Shown piece by piece: positions 21,418-32,030 of a stretch of DNA of 64,000 bases. The first letter of the stretch is position 1. Every line of letters starts with the position of its first letter. This DNA is from Rhinopithecus roxellana (Eukaryota; Chordata; Mammalia; Primates; Cercopithecidae), in NCBI RefSeq assembly GCF_007565055.1, contig NC_044549.1, positions 66,430,882 through 66,494,881 on the forward strand, read 5' to 3'. The position numbers and the translations under genes were made by a program. Under the pieces are notes generated by a model. The model made no database searches, was not told the DNA's origin, and worked only from the letters and a program-made list of their open reading frames with translations.

Positions 21418-21565
21418 CAAAACTATAGCCACTAACCACATGTGGACTACTTAAATAACATTCAGTTGAGATTAAAATTCAGTTTCTCAGTCACAATAGG
21501 CAAATTTCAAGTGTTCAATGCCTTCAAGTGGCTAGTGGCTACTGTATTAGACAATGCAACTCTAC
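21418..21565. mobile_element. hAT-Charlie nonautonomous element, MER3-like
   Basis: TATAGCCACTAACCACATGTGGACTAC near one end and CAAGTGGCTAGTGGCTACTGTATTAGAC at the other are inverted motifs, with TTTCAAGTGTTCAATGCC inside. It is shorter than the usual roughly 210 bp. The family number is tentative. Confidence 0.6.
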
Positions 21566-21611
21566 ACAGTTTCCAACAACTCAGAATGTTCTATTTGATA
21601 GCTTATATTTA

Positions 21612-22241
21612 GAGCTGGACTCTCCAACATGGTAGCCCCTGACCACATATGGAGACTGAGTGCTTGAAATGTGGCCAAACTTGAGATGTGCCATCCATGT
21701 ACATTACATACCAGATTTGGAAAACATAGTTCAAAAAAAATACTGCAAAATAGCTCATTAATAATTTTGTATGCTAATGACATGTTGAACAATACTTTAT
21801 ATATACTTTTAAATAAAATACAGTACTAAAGTTAATTTCATCTGTTACTTTTTAACTTTTTAAGACATGACAACTAGAAGATTTCAATTTATTTATTTAT
21901 TTTGATATGGAGTCTCGCTCTGACGCCCAGGCTGGAGTGCAGTGGTGCGATCTCAGCTCACTGCAACCTCTGCCTCCCGGGCACAAGTCATTCTCCCACC
22001 TCAGCCTCCCAAGTAGCTGACATTACAAGTGCATGCCACAACACCTGGCTAATTTTTGTATTTTTGGTGGAGATGGGGTTTCACCATGATGCCCAGGCTG
22101 GTCTCAAACTCCTGACCTCAAGTGATCCACCCGCCTTGGCCTTCCAAAGTGCTGGCATTGCAGGTGAAAGCTACCATGTTTGGCCTAGAAAATTTAAATT
22201 TAGGTATGTAGCTTGCATTATAGTTCAACTGGACAACACTG
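21612..22241 (-). mobile_element. hAT-Charlie nonautonomous element, MER33-like, split by an Alu
   Basis: The left piece, to about 21891, has GAGCTGGACTCTCCAACATGG, TGAGTGCTTGAAATGTGGCC and GCAAAATAGCTCATTAATAATT. The right piece, 22186-22241, resumes with TAGAAAATTTAAATTTAGG, GCTTGCATTATAG and GGACAACACTG. It is the second MER33-like copy in the window; the other is at 9497. Confidence 0.7.
21892..22185 (-). mobile_element. Alu SINE, older (J/S-like)
   Basis: A full-length reverse-complement Alu, from TTTATTTATTTTGATATGGAG to CCATGTTTGGCC. The variants GCAACCTCTGCCTCC and GGGCACAAGTCATTC with many scattered changes indicate an older copy. The 17-bp flanks (21875-21891 and 22186-22202, TAGAAGATTTCAATTTA against TAGAAAATTTAAATTTA) are its target duplication. 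Confidence 0.92.
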
Positions 22242-22266
22242 ATCTACAATGAAAAAGTCTATATGA

Positions 22267-22525
22267 CATTAATCCCAGCGCTTTGGGAGGCTGAGACGGG
22301 CGGATCACGAGGTCAGAAGATCGAGACCATCCTGGCTAACATGGTGAAACCCCGTCTCTACTAAAAAATACAAAAAACTAGCAGGGTGAGGTGGCGGGCG
22401 CCTGTAGTCCCAGCTACTCGGGAGGCTGAGGCAGGAGAATGGCGTAAACCCGGGAGGCGGAGCTTGCAGTGAGCTGAGATCCGGCCACTGCACTCCAGCC
22501 CGGGCGACAGAGCGAGACTCCGTCT

Positions 22526-22556
<31 letters not shown>
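22267..22556 (+). mobile_element. Young Alu, Old World monkey type, slightly 5'-truncated
   Basis: It begins about 22-25 bases into the consensus (AATCCCAGCGCTTTGGG), keeps nearly all CpGs and ends in an uninterrupted A30 tail. AATGGCGTAAACCCGGG and GATCCGGCCACTGC are the cercopithecid-type variants. A perfect 15-bp duplication AAAAAGTCTATATGA (22252-22266 and 22552-22566) frames it. The low decay implies a recent insertion. Confidence 0.95.
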
Positions 22557-22560
<4 letters not shown>

Positions 22561-22566
22561 ATATGA

Positions 22567-24479
22567 TAAAGGCCTCAAGGACATACCCATAGTGCAACAA
22601 AGTGGGGCTTCTTAACCTGTTGTCTACTGGAGGAACTATGGGGGTGCTCACCAAACAGAGGAAGAGACACAGTTACAGTAGGGATCTGCGGAAGAGCAGA
22701 ATTTAAGAGGAATTTAGATGATGTAGTATTTTGGTAGAATCAAGCAAAGGAGGGAGGGCTATTTATAGAGGGATTAACCTTAGGCCCAGATTGAGAAGCA
22801 GACATTTATTGTAGCTTTGAAAACTATAAAGTCAAGATAAATATGACATGTATTTAAAAACCCTTTATTTGAAATTCTTAATTAAGTTGAAAATTGAGCC
22901 TGTGTTTGTGGGCCAAAGTGACTCAGTCCAATCAAAGGTGAAATGCTCTACTCTTACTAATAGATAATTCACCATTATGTTCTTTCATTAATCATCAAAA
23001 GGAGTGTTCATAAGTTCATCATCGAATAAAATTAGTATTTCTTGGCGTAGCATTAAAGTCCATCCATGATCTGACTCTGTGGTTCAGAGTAATATTCCAT
23101 GCTGTGATTCCTCATACACACTGTGATAATGCAAAACTGTTCTCAGAGCTTGCCCTGTTCTTGCTAATCACAGCTTCTTCTAAAGACTTCCCAGACTTCA
23201 TCCTTTATAGTAAAGCAAGTATAAAACAAATATCCCAGAACATTTGGCTTTGACCTTCCAGGGGCAAATGAGGGGCACACTTTCTACTTTTTGAGATGCT
23301 TATTTGGTCTTGTGCCCTCTAGGCTGCCTGTCACTTGTCCACCTCCTGAAAAGCAGAGGACCTGCCCTGTTTGTACATTTTTCCCCACCCCGTAAAAGCA
23401 GTTCATTTCACAAGAGAAGCTCTCAAAAAAATCTGATGAATGAATAATTATTCTTATATAAAGATAAAATGTAATTATGTTGGCAGGGAAAAAAAAAATA
23501 TCATGTGTAGCTTAGGCCTAGGCAGATCCTGTAACTTCCACTTACTTTCTCTTTGCAAACACAGCTCCAAGTAATTCAGTTACTATACACAGACTGAAGA
23601 AATAATGACGTCAAACCTGGCTTTGCCTATACTTGAATGCATTTAGTTGTTTTGGTGCTTCACACTTGAATTTCAGTTTGCCTGTATAGAACACACACAC
23701 ACGCTCAGACACACACATGTTCTAAATCTGTGCATGCTGGAGGGAGAGAGAGGAAGAAAAGCATGGTCTTTGTTTTAGAGGGTTAGTGCTGACTCAAGAT
23801 GCCTGAAAGGCTCCTATTATACTACCCTGACTATGCCTTGTGTGATAACAGCTATCAACATTCATACCAATGTCAGATGGACTCTGAAGCAGTCTCTGCT
23901 TTATTCACTCATTCATATCATTTACTATGCATATAATTCATGCAAGACATTGCTTGTTAATGCATTTATATGATGGGAAATTATTCTAAGCACATATTTT
24001 GCAGGCCATATTTATGCACGGATAGAACAGGTAGATTAAAAGGCAGTATGCTTTGAGGATCTGTTGTGAAATTATCTTACCAGTACCCTGTTATAATGTC
24101 AAAAATCCTCATTTTTCTCTGCAATTATAATTATATCTTAACATAGGAAATGCTAGTAAAATACTACAAAGAGCAATGAGCTAGGGAACACAAGCCTGGT
24201 GTCCCACCTGATTTGTTAGCCATGTGATTTTAGAAATATTATTTTCTCATTTTTAAGACACCTTGTGCCTATTTCCTCTTCTCAGAAAAAAGCAATAAAG
24301 CATTGTTCTTTACCTTCTTAATGATAAGAATCACAAAAGAAAGATTGCCAAGCCTGGTCCATGGGGACTATGATTCAGGGGGTGTAGAGAGAAATCTAGA
24401 AATCTGTTGTGCTGTGTTTTGTTTTTATTAAATGTCCTGGTGATTGTAAAGAAAGTTTGAAAAACTCTGATTTAGACCT
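22567..24479. other. Unassigned sequence with an L2-like patch
   Basis: Positions 23045-23235 (AAAGTCCATCCATGATCTGACTC, TTCCTCATACACACTG) resemble an L2 3' segment on the plus strand. A short imperfect (CA)n lies at 23692-23717. The remainder has no recognised repeat. Some of it could be unique conserved noncoding sequence, but nothing in the sequence alone proves that. Confidence 0.45.
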
Positions 24480-24665
24480 GGCTTCACACTTCAAAGTGTG
24501 TGAGAATCACCAGGAGGTTTGTTAAAAAATGCAAATTGTGGGGTCTCACCTCTAATGATTCTGATTCAGCAGATCCAAGATGGGGCCCAGGAATCTGAAA
24601 TTTTAATGAACATTTCCAGGGAATTCGGATGCACATTCACAGACCACAGTCTGAGAAGTACAGAT
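24480..24665. mobile_element. MER5A hAT-Charlie element
   Basis: TGAGAATCACCAGGAGG, GTTAAAAAATGCAAATTG, TGATTCTGATTCAGCAGATCC and GATGGGGCCCAGGAATCTG follow the full MER5A consensus. Its ends (CACACTTCAAAGTGTG left, CCACAGTCTGAGAAGTAC right) are the degraded inverted repeats. It is near the usual length of about 190 bp. Confidence 0.85.
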
Positions 24666-24699
24666 CTCAACTGTGGCTTTTGGGAGGTTAGAGATTGTC

Positions 24700-24770
24700 T
24701 AGTTCATGGCCATAATTCCAGCAACCAGAGCAGAGTGGACGCTCAACAACTATTGCAGAATTGAGTGAAA
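24700..24770 (+). mobile_element. Possible L2 3' terminus
   Basis: ATAATTCCAGCAACCAGAGCAG followed by GTGGACGCTCAACAACTATTGC resembles the L2 3' end 'cagtgcctggcacatagtaggcgctcaataaat'. The match is short and weak. Confidence 0.4.
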
Positions 24771-24904
24771 TTGCCCTATGGTATAATGTTTTCCTTTTAC
24801 CTAGAACAAAAGAGCCATTATTTAGAAGTGGTAAAAGAATGTATTTACTAATAAAATAACAAAGATAATTTATCTACTTCATCTCTATCTTAGTTTCTTT
24901 GGTA

Positions 24905-25790
24905 CTTTGATGTTCATTTACTCATTCATCAAGTACTTACGGAACATGTGATTCATCAAGTACATATGGAATATAGCAGTGAACAAATTGACATGGTTTC
25001 TTTTCTCCTGGAACTCATGGTATAAGTAGATTTTCTGGCTATCTATTGCTGGATAATGGACCACTCTAAAACATTGGTTTACAACCACTACAATGATCTA
25101 TACTCAAAGTAGGGTCAATGTGACTACTTGTCTCTGTCTCATATGGTATCAGCTTGGGCAACTAACTGTGGCTGAAGATTCAGTTTCAATAGGTTGGCTT
25201 ACAACTTGGTGTTGACTGCCACCTGGGAGCTAAGTTAGGGATGTTAGCTGAGCCCTTGGTTTCTTTCCACGTGGCCTTCCCAGCAACTGCTTGGGCTTCC
25301 ACACAGCGTGGGAGTCTCAGTGTAGTTGGACTTCTTACATGCAGACTGGCTTTTCTCAAAGACCACTGTCCACCAGAATACAGTGTAGGCTGCAATGTTT
25401 CTTCTGAGTTACCCTCTGAATCACAGAATGTTACTTCCATTAAATTCTATTCGTCAGTCAAGTCACTATGGCTGCCCAGATTCATAAAGTGGGGGATTAT
25501 TCCCCACTTTCAATGACAAGTGTAGCAAAGAATTTGTGGCCATCTTTAATTTACCAAGGAGTGAGACGGATATTTAACAATTAACTAAATACACTTACAA
25601 TAAGGACCAGTAAGGAAAAGTATCTGGTACTACGAAAACATAAAGCAGAGGGAGGTAATTAGGAAAAGACCCCTAAGGAGGTAATATTAAAGATGAGATG
25701 GGCTCTAATTTAGAGTGCTACAATAAAATGCAAGGAGTTAGTAATTAGAAAGTAGGTAGAATAATTAGGCAAAAGAGACAAGGATAAAAA
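24905..25790 (-). mobile_element. L2 LINE 3' region (minus), split by an MLT1 LTR
   Basis: The left piece, to about 25030, reads ATTTACTCATTCATCAAGTAC, ATATAGCAGTGAACAAATTGAC, TCCTGGAACTCATGG, the L2 3' end in reverse. The right piece, from about 25565, has TAACTAAATACACTTACAATAAGG, ACATAAAGCAGAGGGAGG and CCCTAAGGAGGTAATATTAAAG. The two halves are collinear around the LTR. Confidence 0.65.
25035..25560 (-). mobile_element. MLT1-type (ERVL-MaLR) LTR
   Basis: CTATCTATTGCTGGATAATGG, then TCTCATATGGTATCAG, TTCCACGTGGCCTTCC, and TTAAATTCTATTCGTCAGTC with GCAAAGAATTTGTGGCCATC match a reverse-complement LTR in order. It is more diverged than the copy at 14050. It is nested within L2, as that one is. 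The opposing ORFs over 25186-25516 are chance readings. Confidence 0.65.
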
Positions 25791-25796
25791 TGATAA

Positions 25797-25998
25797 GAGC
25801 TAGTCTTAATTACTTGCTTCCTCTGTACCAGGCACTGTTTCAAGCCTTTACATGCATTATCTCATTTAACCTTCACAAAGATCCCAGGTGATAAATAATT
25901 GTATTCCTATTTTACATAAACTGAGAAGTAAAGAGTTCCTCAAGATGATGCGGCTAGCAGGTGGCAGAACCGGGGTTTTAGGGTCTTGCTTTACTTGA
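25797..25998 (-). mobile_element. MIR SINE
   Basis: TGTACCAGGCACTGTTTCAAG, TACATGCATTATCTCATTTAACC, ACATAAACTGAGAAGTAAAG and CTAGCAGGTGGCAGAACCGGGG are a well-preserved reverse-complement MIR. Confidence 0.85.
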
Positions 25999-28048
25999 GA
26001 AATTTATGATATGGACATTCCTGTACCATATACTGTCATCCTGAGGGCTATGAGTAGCCCCGAAATTCCAACAGGGAACACAGCTGAAGAGCAAGTTACA
26101 CGCAAAGTAAGAGTGAATGAACATCAGAGGTGAACTTCATCTACTGCACCCTGGCTCTAGTGGAGGGTTGTAATTTTCTCTCACAGCAGTGTTTTAGAAG
26201 GAGATTGGAAAATAGCAGCTGGACTCCTATTGGTAACTAGGAAAGGGGAAGCATTTCCTTTGATTTAACTCCGTTTCCCAATCCGATAATTTTTTTTTTA
26301 AGCCCAGAAAGACCCTTATTGCCTCTCTCTCCAGGTGGTGGCATAGACATTTTTCTTCAAAATCAGACAGGATTTGCTAAATAAATAATATTCCTTTAAA
26401 TAAACCTTGAAAGGCAAACGTCAGCTGTGTACTTTTCCACAGGTCTGGTGACAGTGCAGTGAATGTATCACCCAAGTGACGTGGGTTTTGTGATCTACAG
26501 ATGTAATACTTCATCTGGACCCGTATGACATACTATCAGGCCTGTGTTGCTTTGATGATATATTACTTGGGAAAATAAGGTTAGCTGTCAAAAACTCATT
26601 CCAGGGAACTGAAAGTTTGGCTGGGGGGAAAATTCATTTCGGGCCTTAAAAAAACACATTTTTCATTGGAGTGGAGGGAATGATGACACGGCTAGAGTCA
26701 AAAAGCTTGAGCGCCTTGTGAACTCTCATGGCAATTGCATCTTTCAATACAGATGACTCAGGGGAAAAGCAAGGGACAAATGTATACAGACAGAACCCTT
26801 CTTTATTTGGGGTGTTTGCAGCAGCCAATATATACAACTATAGGATGGTACAAATGGGTTAGTTTCTGTGAATTCCCATTGGAACGTCCTTGAGACAGCA
26901 TAGGCTGTAAAAGCTGTTTCAGAAGGCTACGTTTTCATAACAAACATCTGGAATTAGAGTTTTGCATGGGGGCTAGAAAGTGTCTTATAATTATTTTGCA
27001 TATCTCTATTTATGGATGCATTAACAACTGTTACTTTACAGAGAGTGATAATGTATTCCGAAATGATCTTTAATACTCATATTTCAAAATCTGTTTTTAA
27101 AAATGTGTGTCATCTGAAATTAAAAAAAAAAATGTCTTCAGTATTTTATCTCCTTTCAGATGTGCTGACTAATCTTGGAACTTGATTCACATTTATCACT
27201 AAATTCAGATTTCACATCCATGTATTGTTAATTTCTGGCTGAACTTAATATGTTTACAATAATGCAAAATTTCTATAATGGATTTTCCGAGAAAATAAAT
27301 ACCAAAAAGTAAAAGCAAAAAACGAAAACAAAACATAATCCTTGAGGGAGCCAAATGGAAGAACTATTTCTTTTGGGTAAAAAAGCAAGTCCATAGACGT
27401 TCTGAAGTTTTAGAGTTGGGCTCTGAATTTAGTAATAGTTGGATCTGTTTACTTATCTAGAAGATACAAGTGAGTGAACAATCGTTTATTCATCACTGAG
27501 GTGAATTTCTCTTTGTAATTTGAAGAAAGGCCAAGAGTCATTCTTAAATCTAATAAAACACTTTAAGTAGCAAAATAGTGATCACGAAACCAAAACTTTT
27601 ATATATCTTGTTCTTTGTTTTTTTTTTAACATAGTAAAGGTAAAGGTATAAAACACAATAATATTTCATTTTCCAAATTTAAAGAATAATCCAAAGTGTT
27701 TTCAAATTTTGTTTGTAACAGTTTGTCCTAATTACTGTAATTATGTCTGTATAACTCTTACATATCTTGGTAGGGGGTGGAGTAAGATAAGGTAAGGCAA
27801 GGGATTGGTCTAAATAATTCCCCGATGACAGACATAAAGAACAGTAATATATACTCAGTAATCATTTTTAAATAAATTCCTATATTGACATTGCTCTAAG
27901 TCTTAAAATAACTTTTCAATAAATAAGCACACAAACAGCAAATTTATTGCCAAATGAAAATTGTGATTGCTCCTAAGAGCACCTTACCATATCTTTGTCC
28001 AAAGAAAATACAGCCTCAGGAGAGAAAGACTTTCAAATATATCAATTG
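25999..28048. other. Repeat-poor unassigned block (about 2 kb)
   Basis: This is the longest stretch of the window in which I recognise no interspersed repeat. It is AT-rich, with octamer-like and homeodomain-type words (ATTATTTTGCATATC at about 26990, TTTATTCATC) and no ORF above about 65 codons. It could be unique regulatory sequence or fully decayed transposon DNA; sequence alone cannot decide. Confidence 0.5.
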
Positions 28049-28082
<34 letters not shown>

Positions 28083-28098
28083 TACACACACATATATT
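28049..28098. repeat. (TA)n(CA)n compound microsatellite
   Basis: About 9 TA units run directly into about 13 CA units, then an imperfect CATACACACACATATAT end. The short ORFs over it encode only IYIY/THTH-type repeats. Confidence 0.9.
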
Positions 28099-29809
28099 TT
28101 TTGAAAAATTTAAATGCATCTTTACTTTATCTAAAATTATTAGAGCTCTTCTGTTTTTTAAAGAAAGATCCAAGAGAGTTTATAATACAATAACATAAAT
28201 ATTTATTTTTTAAAAATCAATGTAATGAATATGCTTATTATTTTTTGGTGAGTTCAAAGTTATAATTTGTTTCTCGAGAAATTTGAAATAATGGATTCAA
28301 CTTGATTTATATAATAATAATGAAGATGATGATAAAAATAATATTGGTTACTCTTTAAAGAAAAACAAAGCAAAACCTATTTGTGTTTAAATGTCCAAAT
28401 CAAATCCACCAAAAATAGCTAAGATAAAGAATGAAGGATATATATGTATATGTATATCCACAAATGTATACATATATTTTACATATAAACATATGTGTGT
28501 GTATATATATATAATTGCATGTGTGTGTATATGTATGTTTTCTTTTTATATTTCTTTAAAACATGAAGGTGTAGGAAAATGTGTTTAAACTGTGACAAAC
28601 AAGGAAGGGCTAATGAAGCATTTTGAATGAATTCAAGTCCTTAGTGTGTGGAAAAAGAGGGGTCTGGGTATAGACTGTGTTGAGGACAGGAAAGACTTTG
28701 GGACTCCCTTTCATCCAGGAAAGGATTTTTGAGTGACATGAGAAAGAAAGACATACGTAAGTCAGAGAGTGGGTGCATTGAACTTGCTAAGTGATATTGG
28801 AGTGGAATGTTCAACAAAGCCAAATATTGAAAACATTTAAAATTTCAGACGTAAAGCTGGGCCCCTCTACCACCTAAGAGGGTGAGTATTTGCCTCTTAA
28901 GCTCCTCAGCGAAGGCTAGTATGACGAAATACGCAGGAATCCAGGTCTAACCTGGAGAGATGACTACTATCACCTTACTCAACACCTGGAGGAATGGGCA
29001 GAGGGTTAGATGCATTGTTAAGTGAAGGCAACACAGAAAGTTATAGGGTCTTGATGGTAAAGCAATATAGAATATACATCAAGAAAACATAATGCCCTGT
29101 CCTATGTTCACCTTTAGGAATGTGGCTATTACCTTAAGAGAAAATGTTTCAAATGCACGTTCCTCTCATTACGTGGCTCAGTGTTTCCCAGATAGTGCCA
29201 CTCCTCCCAAGAGTATTCAGAATGACTTTAGGTAGCATTTCAGTAACATTTCTTTTTAAAGTATTCATTTGTTTCAAAGGTATATTAGAAAAAATACATG
29301 TCTGGAGCAAACAACTCATGATTTCACAAATATTATTGCTTAAAATAAGGCCAAGTCAGTATTTAAATGAATTAAAAAAACAATAATGAGTTGATATTAG
29401 GCAAAAATATTTAGTGAGCACACAGATGTAGTGACAATAGTCAAGAGGTTAAGCCAAAGACTGAGATTTGAAAACCTTTTATGTCCTGAATATAGTCTAG
29501 ATTTGTCCGTTCTTAACTCTATCCCCATTCTTTCTCCCATGACTGATATAATTTGTGAGCCAAGTATAAAACACAGGGTCCCTTGTGCAAAAATTTCTAA
29601 AAGTTTCAAGATAGTGACAGTAGAGCAAACCAAGTATGGGATGCTTCTTAGCACAGGGCACAATGTAACCGATGAAGGAAGTCTCCCACTCACTCAGGAG
29701 GCTGGCTCTACTCTCTCCATGTAGGGAGACATGTAGGGTTATGGCAAAGTCAGATATTAGTCTTTGCTCCAGGAAATCCGAGGTGGAGAGTCAGAAAATG
29801 TGTGGAGTA

Positions 29810-29811
<2 letters not shown>
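28099..29811. other. Unassigned sequence with an AT/GT low-complexity patch
   Basis: Positions 28438-28545 are imperfect TATATG/TGTGTATA repeats. The rest has no recognised family. Small ORFs, such as 29144-29386 and 29431-29724, have no domain and are opposed by ORFs on the other strand. Confidence 0.5.
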
Positions 29812-29851
<40 letters not shown>

Positions 29852-29869
29852 GGTGGTGGTGGTGGTGGT
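29812..29869 (+). repeat. (TG)n(TGG)n compound microsatellite
   Basis: About 19 uninterrupted TG units pass into six TGG units. Such pure dinucleotide arrays are usually polymorphic in length. Confidence 0.95.
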
Positions 29870-30037
29870 CATGAGGTGGTTGCTGTTGTTTCCTTGGAAA
29901 ACTAGAGAGAATATAAGACAACTCTGAAACTCTGGAAGAGACAAACACTGGAATTTTCATTACCCGCATAGAAGAACATGTGAACATGTAGTTCTGTTAA
30001 TTACAAAACCTGAGTTCACATCTCCTTTGGAAGATCT

Positions 30038-30342
30038 TTTTTTTTTTTTTTTTTTTCTGAGATGGAGTTTCACTCTTGTGGCCCAGTCTGGAGTACAATG
30101 GTATGATCTTGGCTCATCGCAACCTCTGCCTCCTGGGTTCAAGCGATTCTCTTGCCTCAGCCTCCCTAGTAGCTGGGACTATAGGCTCACACCACCACAC
30201 CAGGCTAATCTTTTGTATTTTTAGTAGACACAGGGCTTCACCACGTTAGCCAGGATGATCTCGATCTCCTGACCTTGTGATCCGCCTGCCTCGGCCTCCC
30301 AAAGTGCTGGGAATACAGGCGTGAGCCACTACACCTGGCTCC
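30038..30342 (-). mobile_element. Alu SINE, AluS-like
   Basis: A full-length reverse-complement Alu with a T20 tract, GAGATGGAGTTTCACTCTTG, and ending GTGAGCCACTACACCTGG. GCAACCTCTGCCTCCTGGG and scattered CpG loss suggest an S-age copy. TGGAAGATCT on both sides (30028-30037 and 30343-30352) is the target duplication. Confidence 0.93.
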
Positions 30343-30352
30343 TGGAAGATCT

Positions 30353-32030
30353 CAAGACTGCATGTGTATTGCATTCTCCTGTGGAATCTCTTATTTCACA
30401 TGGATGATACAATTTCCTAAGTTACTTTTCTAGGTTAACTGAGGACTCCCAGAAGGCCATGTCTGCTAGGAAGAATGGTATTTCAGTCTCTAGTGCATAA
30501 ACTGTGAGATGATGCAGGGGCTGCTTTGCTCTCTAGATGCATTTCATTTCTGGCTTGATAAGGCTGCAGAAATCAGAATGTTTCTCCTTTTCTCCTGCCT
30601 TCTCTTTCTTTTTCCCTTAATCACTTTCTCTCTTTTGCTTTTAGGTTTCATCTTTGTGGGCTCTCTCCAGGTTGCCCAGGTTTATTGGTCTTCCTTTGTG
30701 TTCCCCTGCTACTTTATTCTTCTTAATGCTTTCTCTTGGCAAACGCGAATTTCAGACACCAACTTGAAGTTGTTGCGTTGTTTGGCTGTTTTCCTTCTAG
30801 ATCCTGAGATGTGTGCAGGCAAGACCACACCTTATTTGTTGCTTGTTCTCTACATTTTGTCTAAGATTCTGGCATGGAACACACACTTCGTGCATATTTG
30901 GTGAATGAATGAATAAATGATTTAACATATCAATTAACATACACCCGAAGGGCGACAACATTAAGATGTCTGAAAAAGACACAAGCAAAATTTTCTAAAA
31001 CATATTTTTCACTGTTTATGATTTATAAGTTATGTTTTTCATATAGATTTTTAGGCACTTGTATCTTTTTTTTGATATTTTTGGTTCAAACTGTATTTGT
31101 CATATAAATTATTGCTTCTAAAAATATTTTCTATAGTTATTTAAAGTCTAATTTCAAAATTGAATTCATATTGAAAGCTCGTATACACCAAACCCATAAT
31201 TTTATTGAAATATTCCAAAAAATGTGTCATCAGCATAGCTCTTAAATAACATTTTAAAAATATCAATATTTATCTTTTAAAAATAGAAACCATGTTTGTG
31301 ATTTTTTGTTGCTGTTGTTTTTAGGAATTAACCTGCCCTTCTACACTATGTGTACAACAGTTTTAATTTGTGTAACCACTCTTTTTGTAATAATGGGGAC
31401 ATATGGTAATTCATGTGATAATTCATGTCTGATTTCCAAAATATCAATCACAATGAACTTCAAAAATGCAGTTTTCTTGACTTTCTTTAATTTAGTTAGG
31501 GAGTTTGTTAGCTTTGGTGCTATATAGCCACGTTTAATTTAAAAATATTCATTTATGACACTGTTAATTCTATAAACTCTAGACTTAGATTCAAGTATTA
31601 GTTATAAATCAATAAATTAGTAATCTAACATGCCTATCTGCTTATGGATATAAAAGTCAGAGACTGTGTAGGATTACATTATTAGGTTCATGTGGAAAAC
31701 TCAATAAATTTTTGACTTACAGAAGTACTTTATCATTAAGAAATTTTGAAATAATAATATGATATGATGGCTTGAGAAATCTGTGAATCATGTACAAATA
31801 AAGTAGATAAACTTAGCTTTTCAAAAACATGTTTCTGACTGTGTGACATCTTGCGGAGAGGCTTTGGAAGATCTGACAGGGGAACGGCCAATTTGGAGCT
31901 TTTGGTAGAAAGGTAAATGTATAAAAAGTAGCTGAGATTTGTCACAAATGTTTCCTGCATTGCTCTTTGGAAAGCAATGGACTTGAATTGCTGTAATATA
32001 AATAAGAATAAAATCTATTTCCAGTGGGGA
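30353..32030. other. Unassigned sequence
   Basis: Pyrimidine-rich at 30580-30740 and strongly AT-rich from 31000. The 131-codon ORF at 30509-30904 is hydrophobic only because of its T-rich composition, and it has no domain or codon signal. A GAATGAATGAATAAATG run at 30904-30920 could be the tail of an old LINE. Confidence 0.45.

Noticed and set aside
28438..28545. TATATA-rich segment considered as a promoter
   Set aside because: It is low-complexity AT/GT sequence with no initiator, CpG context or downstream gene.
30509..30904. A 131-codon plus-strand frame with several hydrophobic segments, possible membrane protein
   Set aside because: Composition is driven by T-rich DNA. There is no Kozak-like start, no domain and no codon bias.
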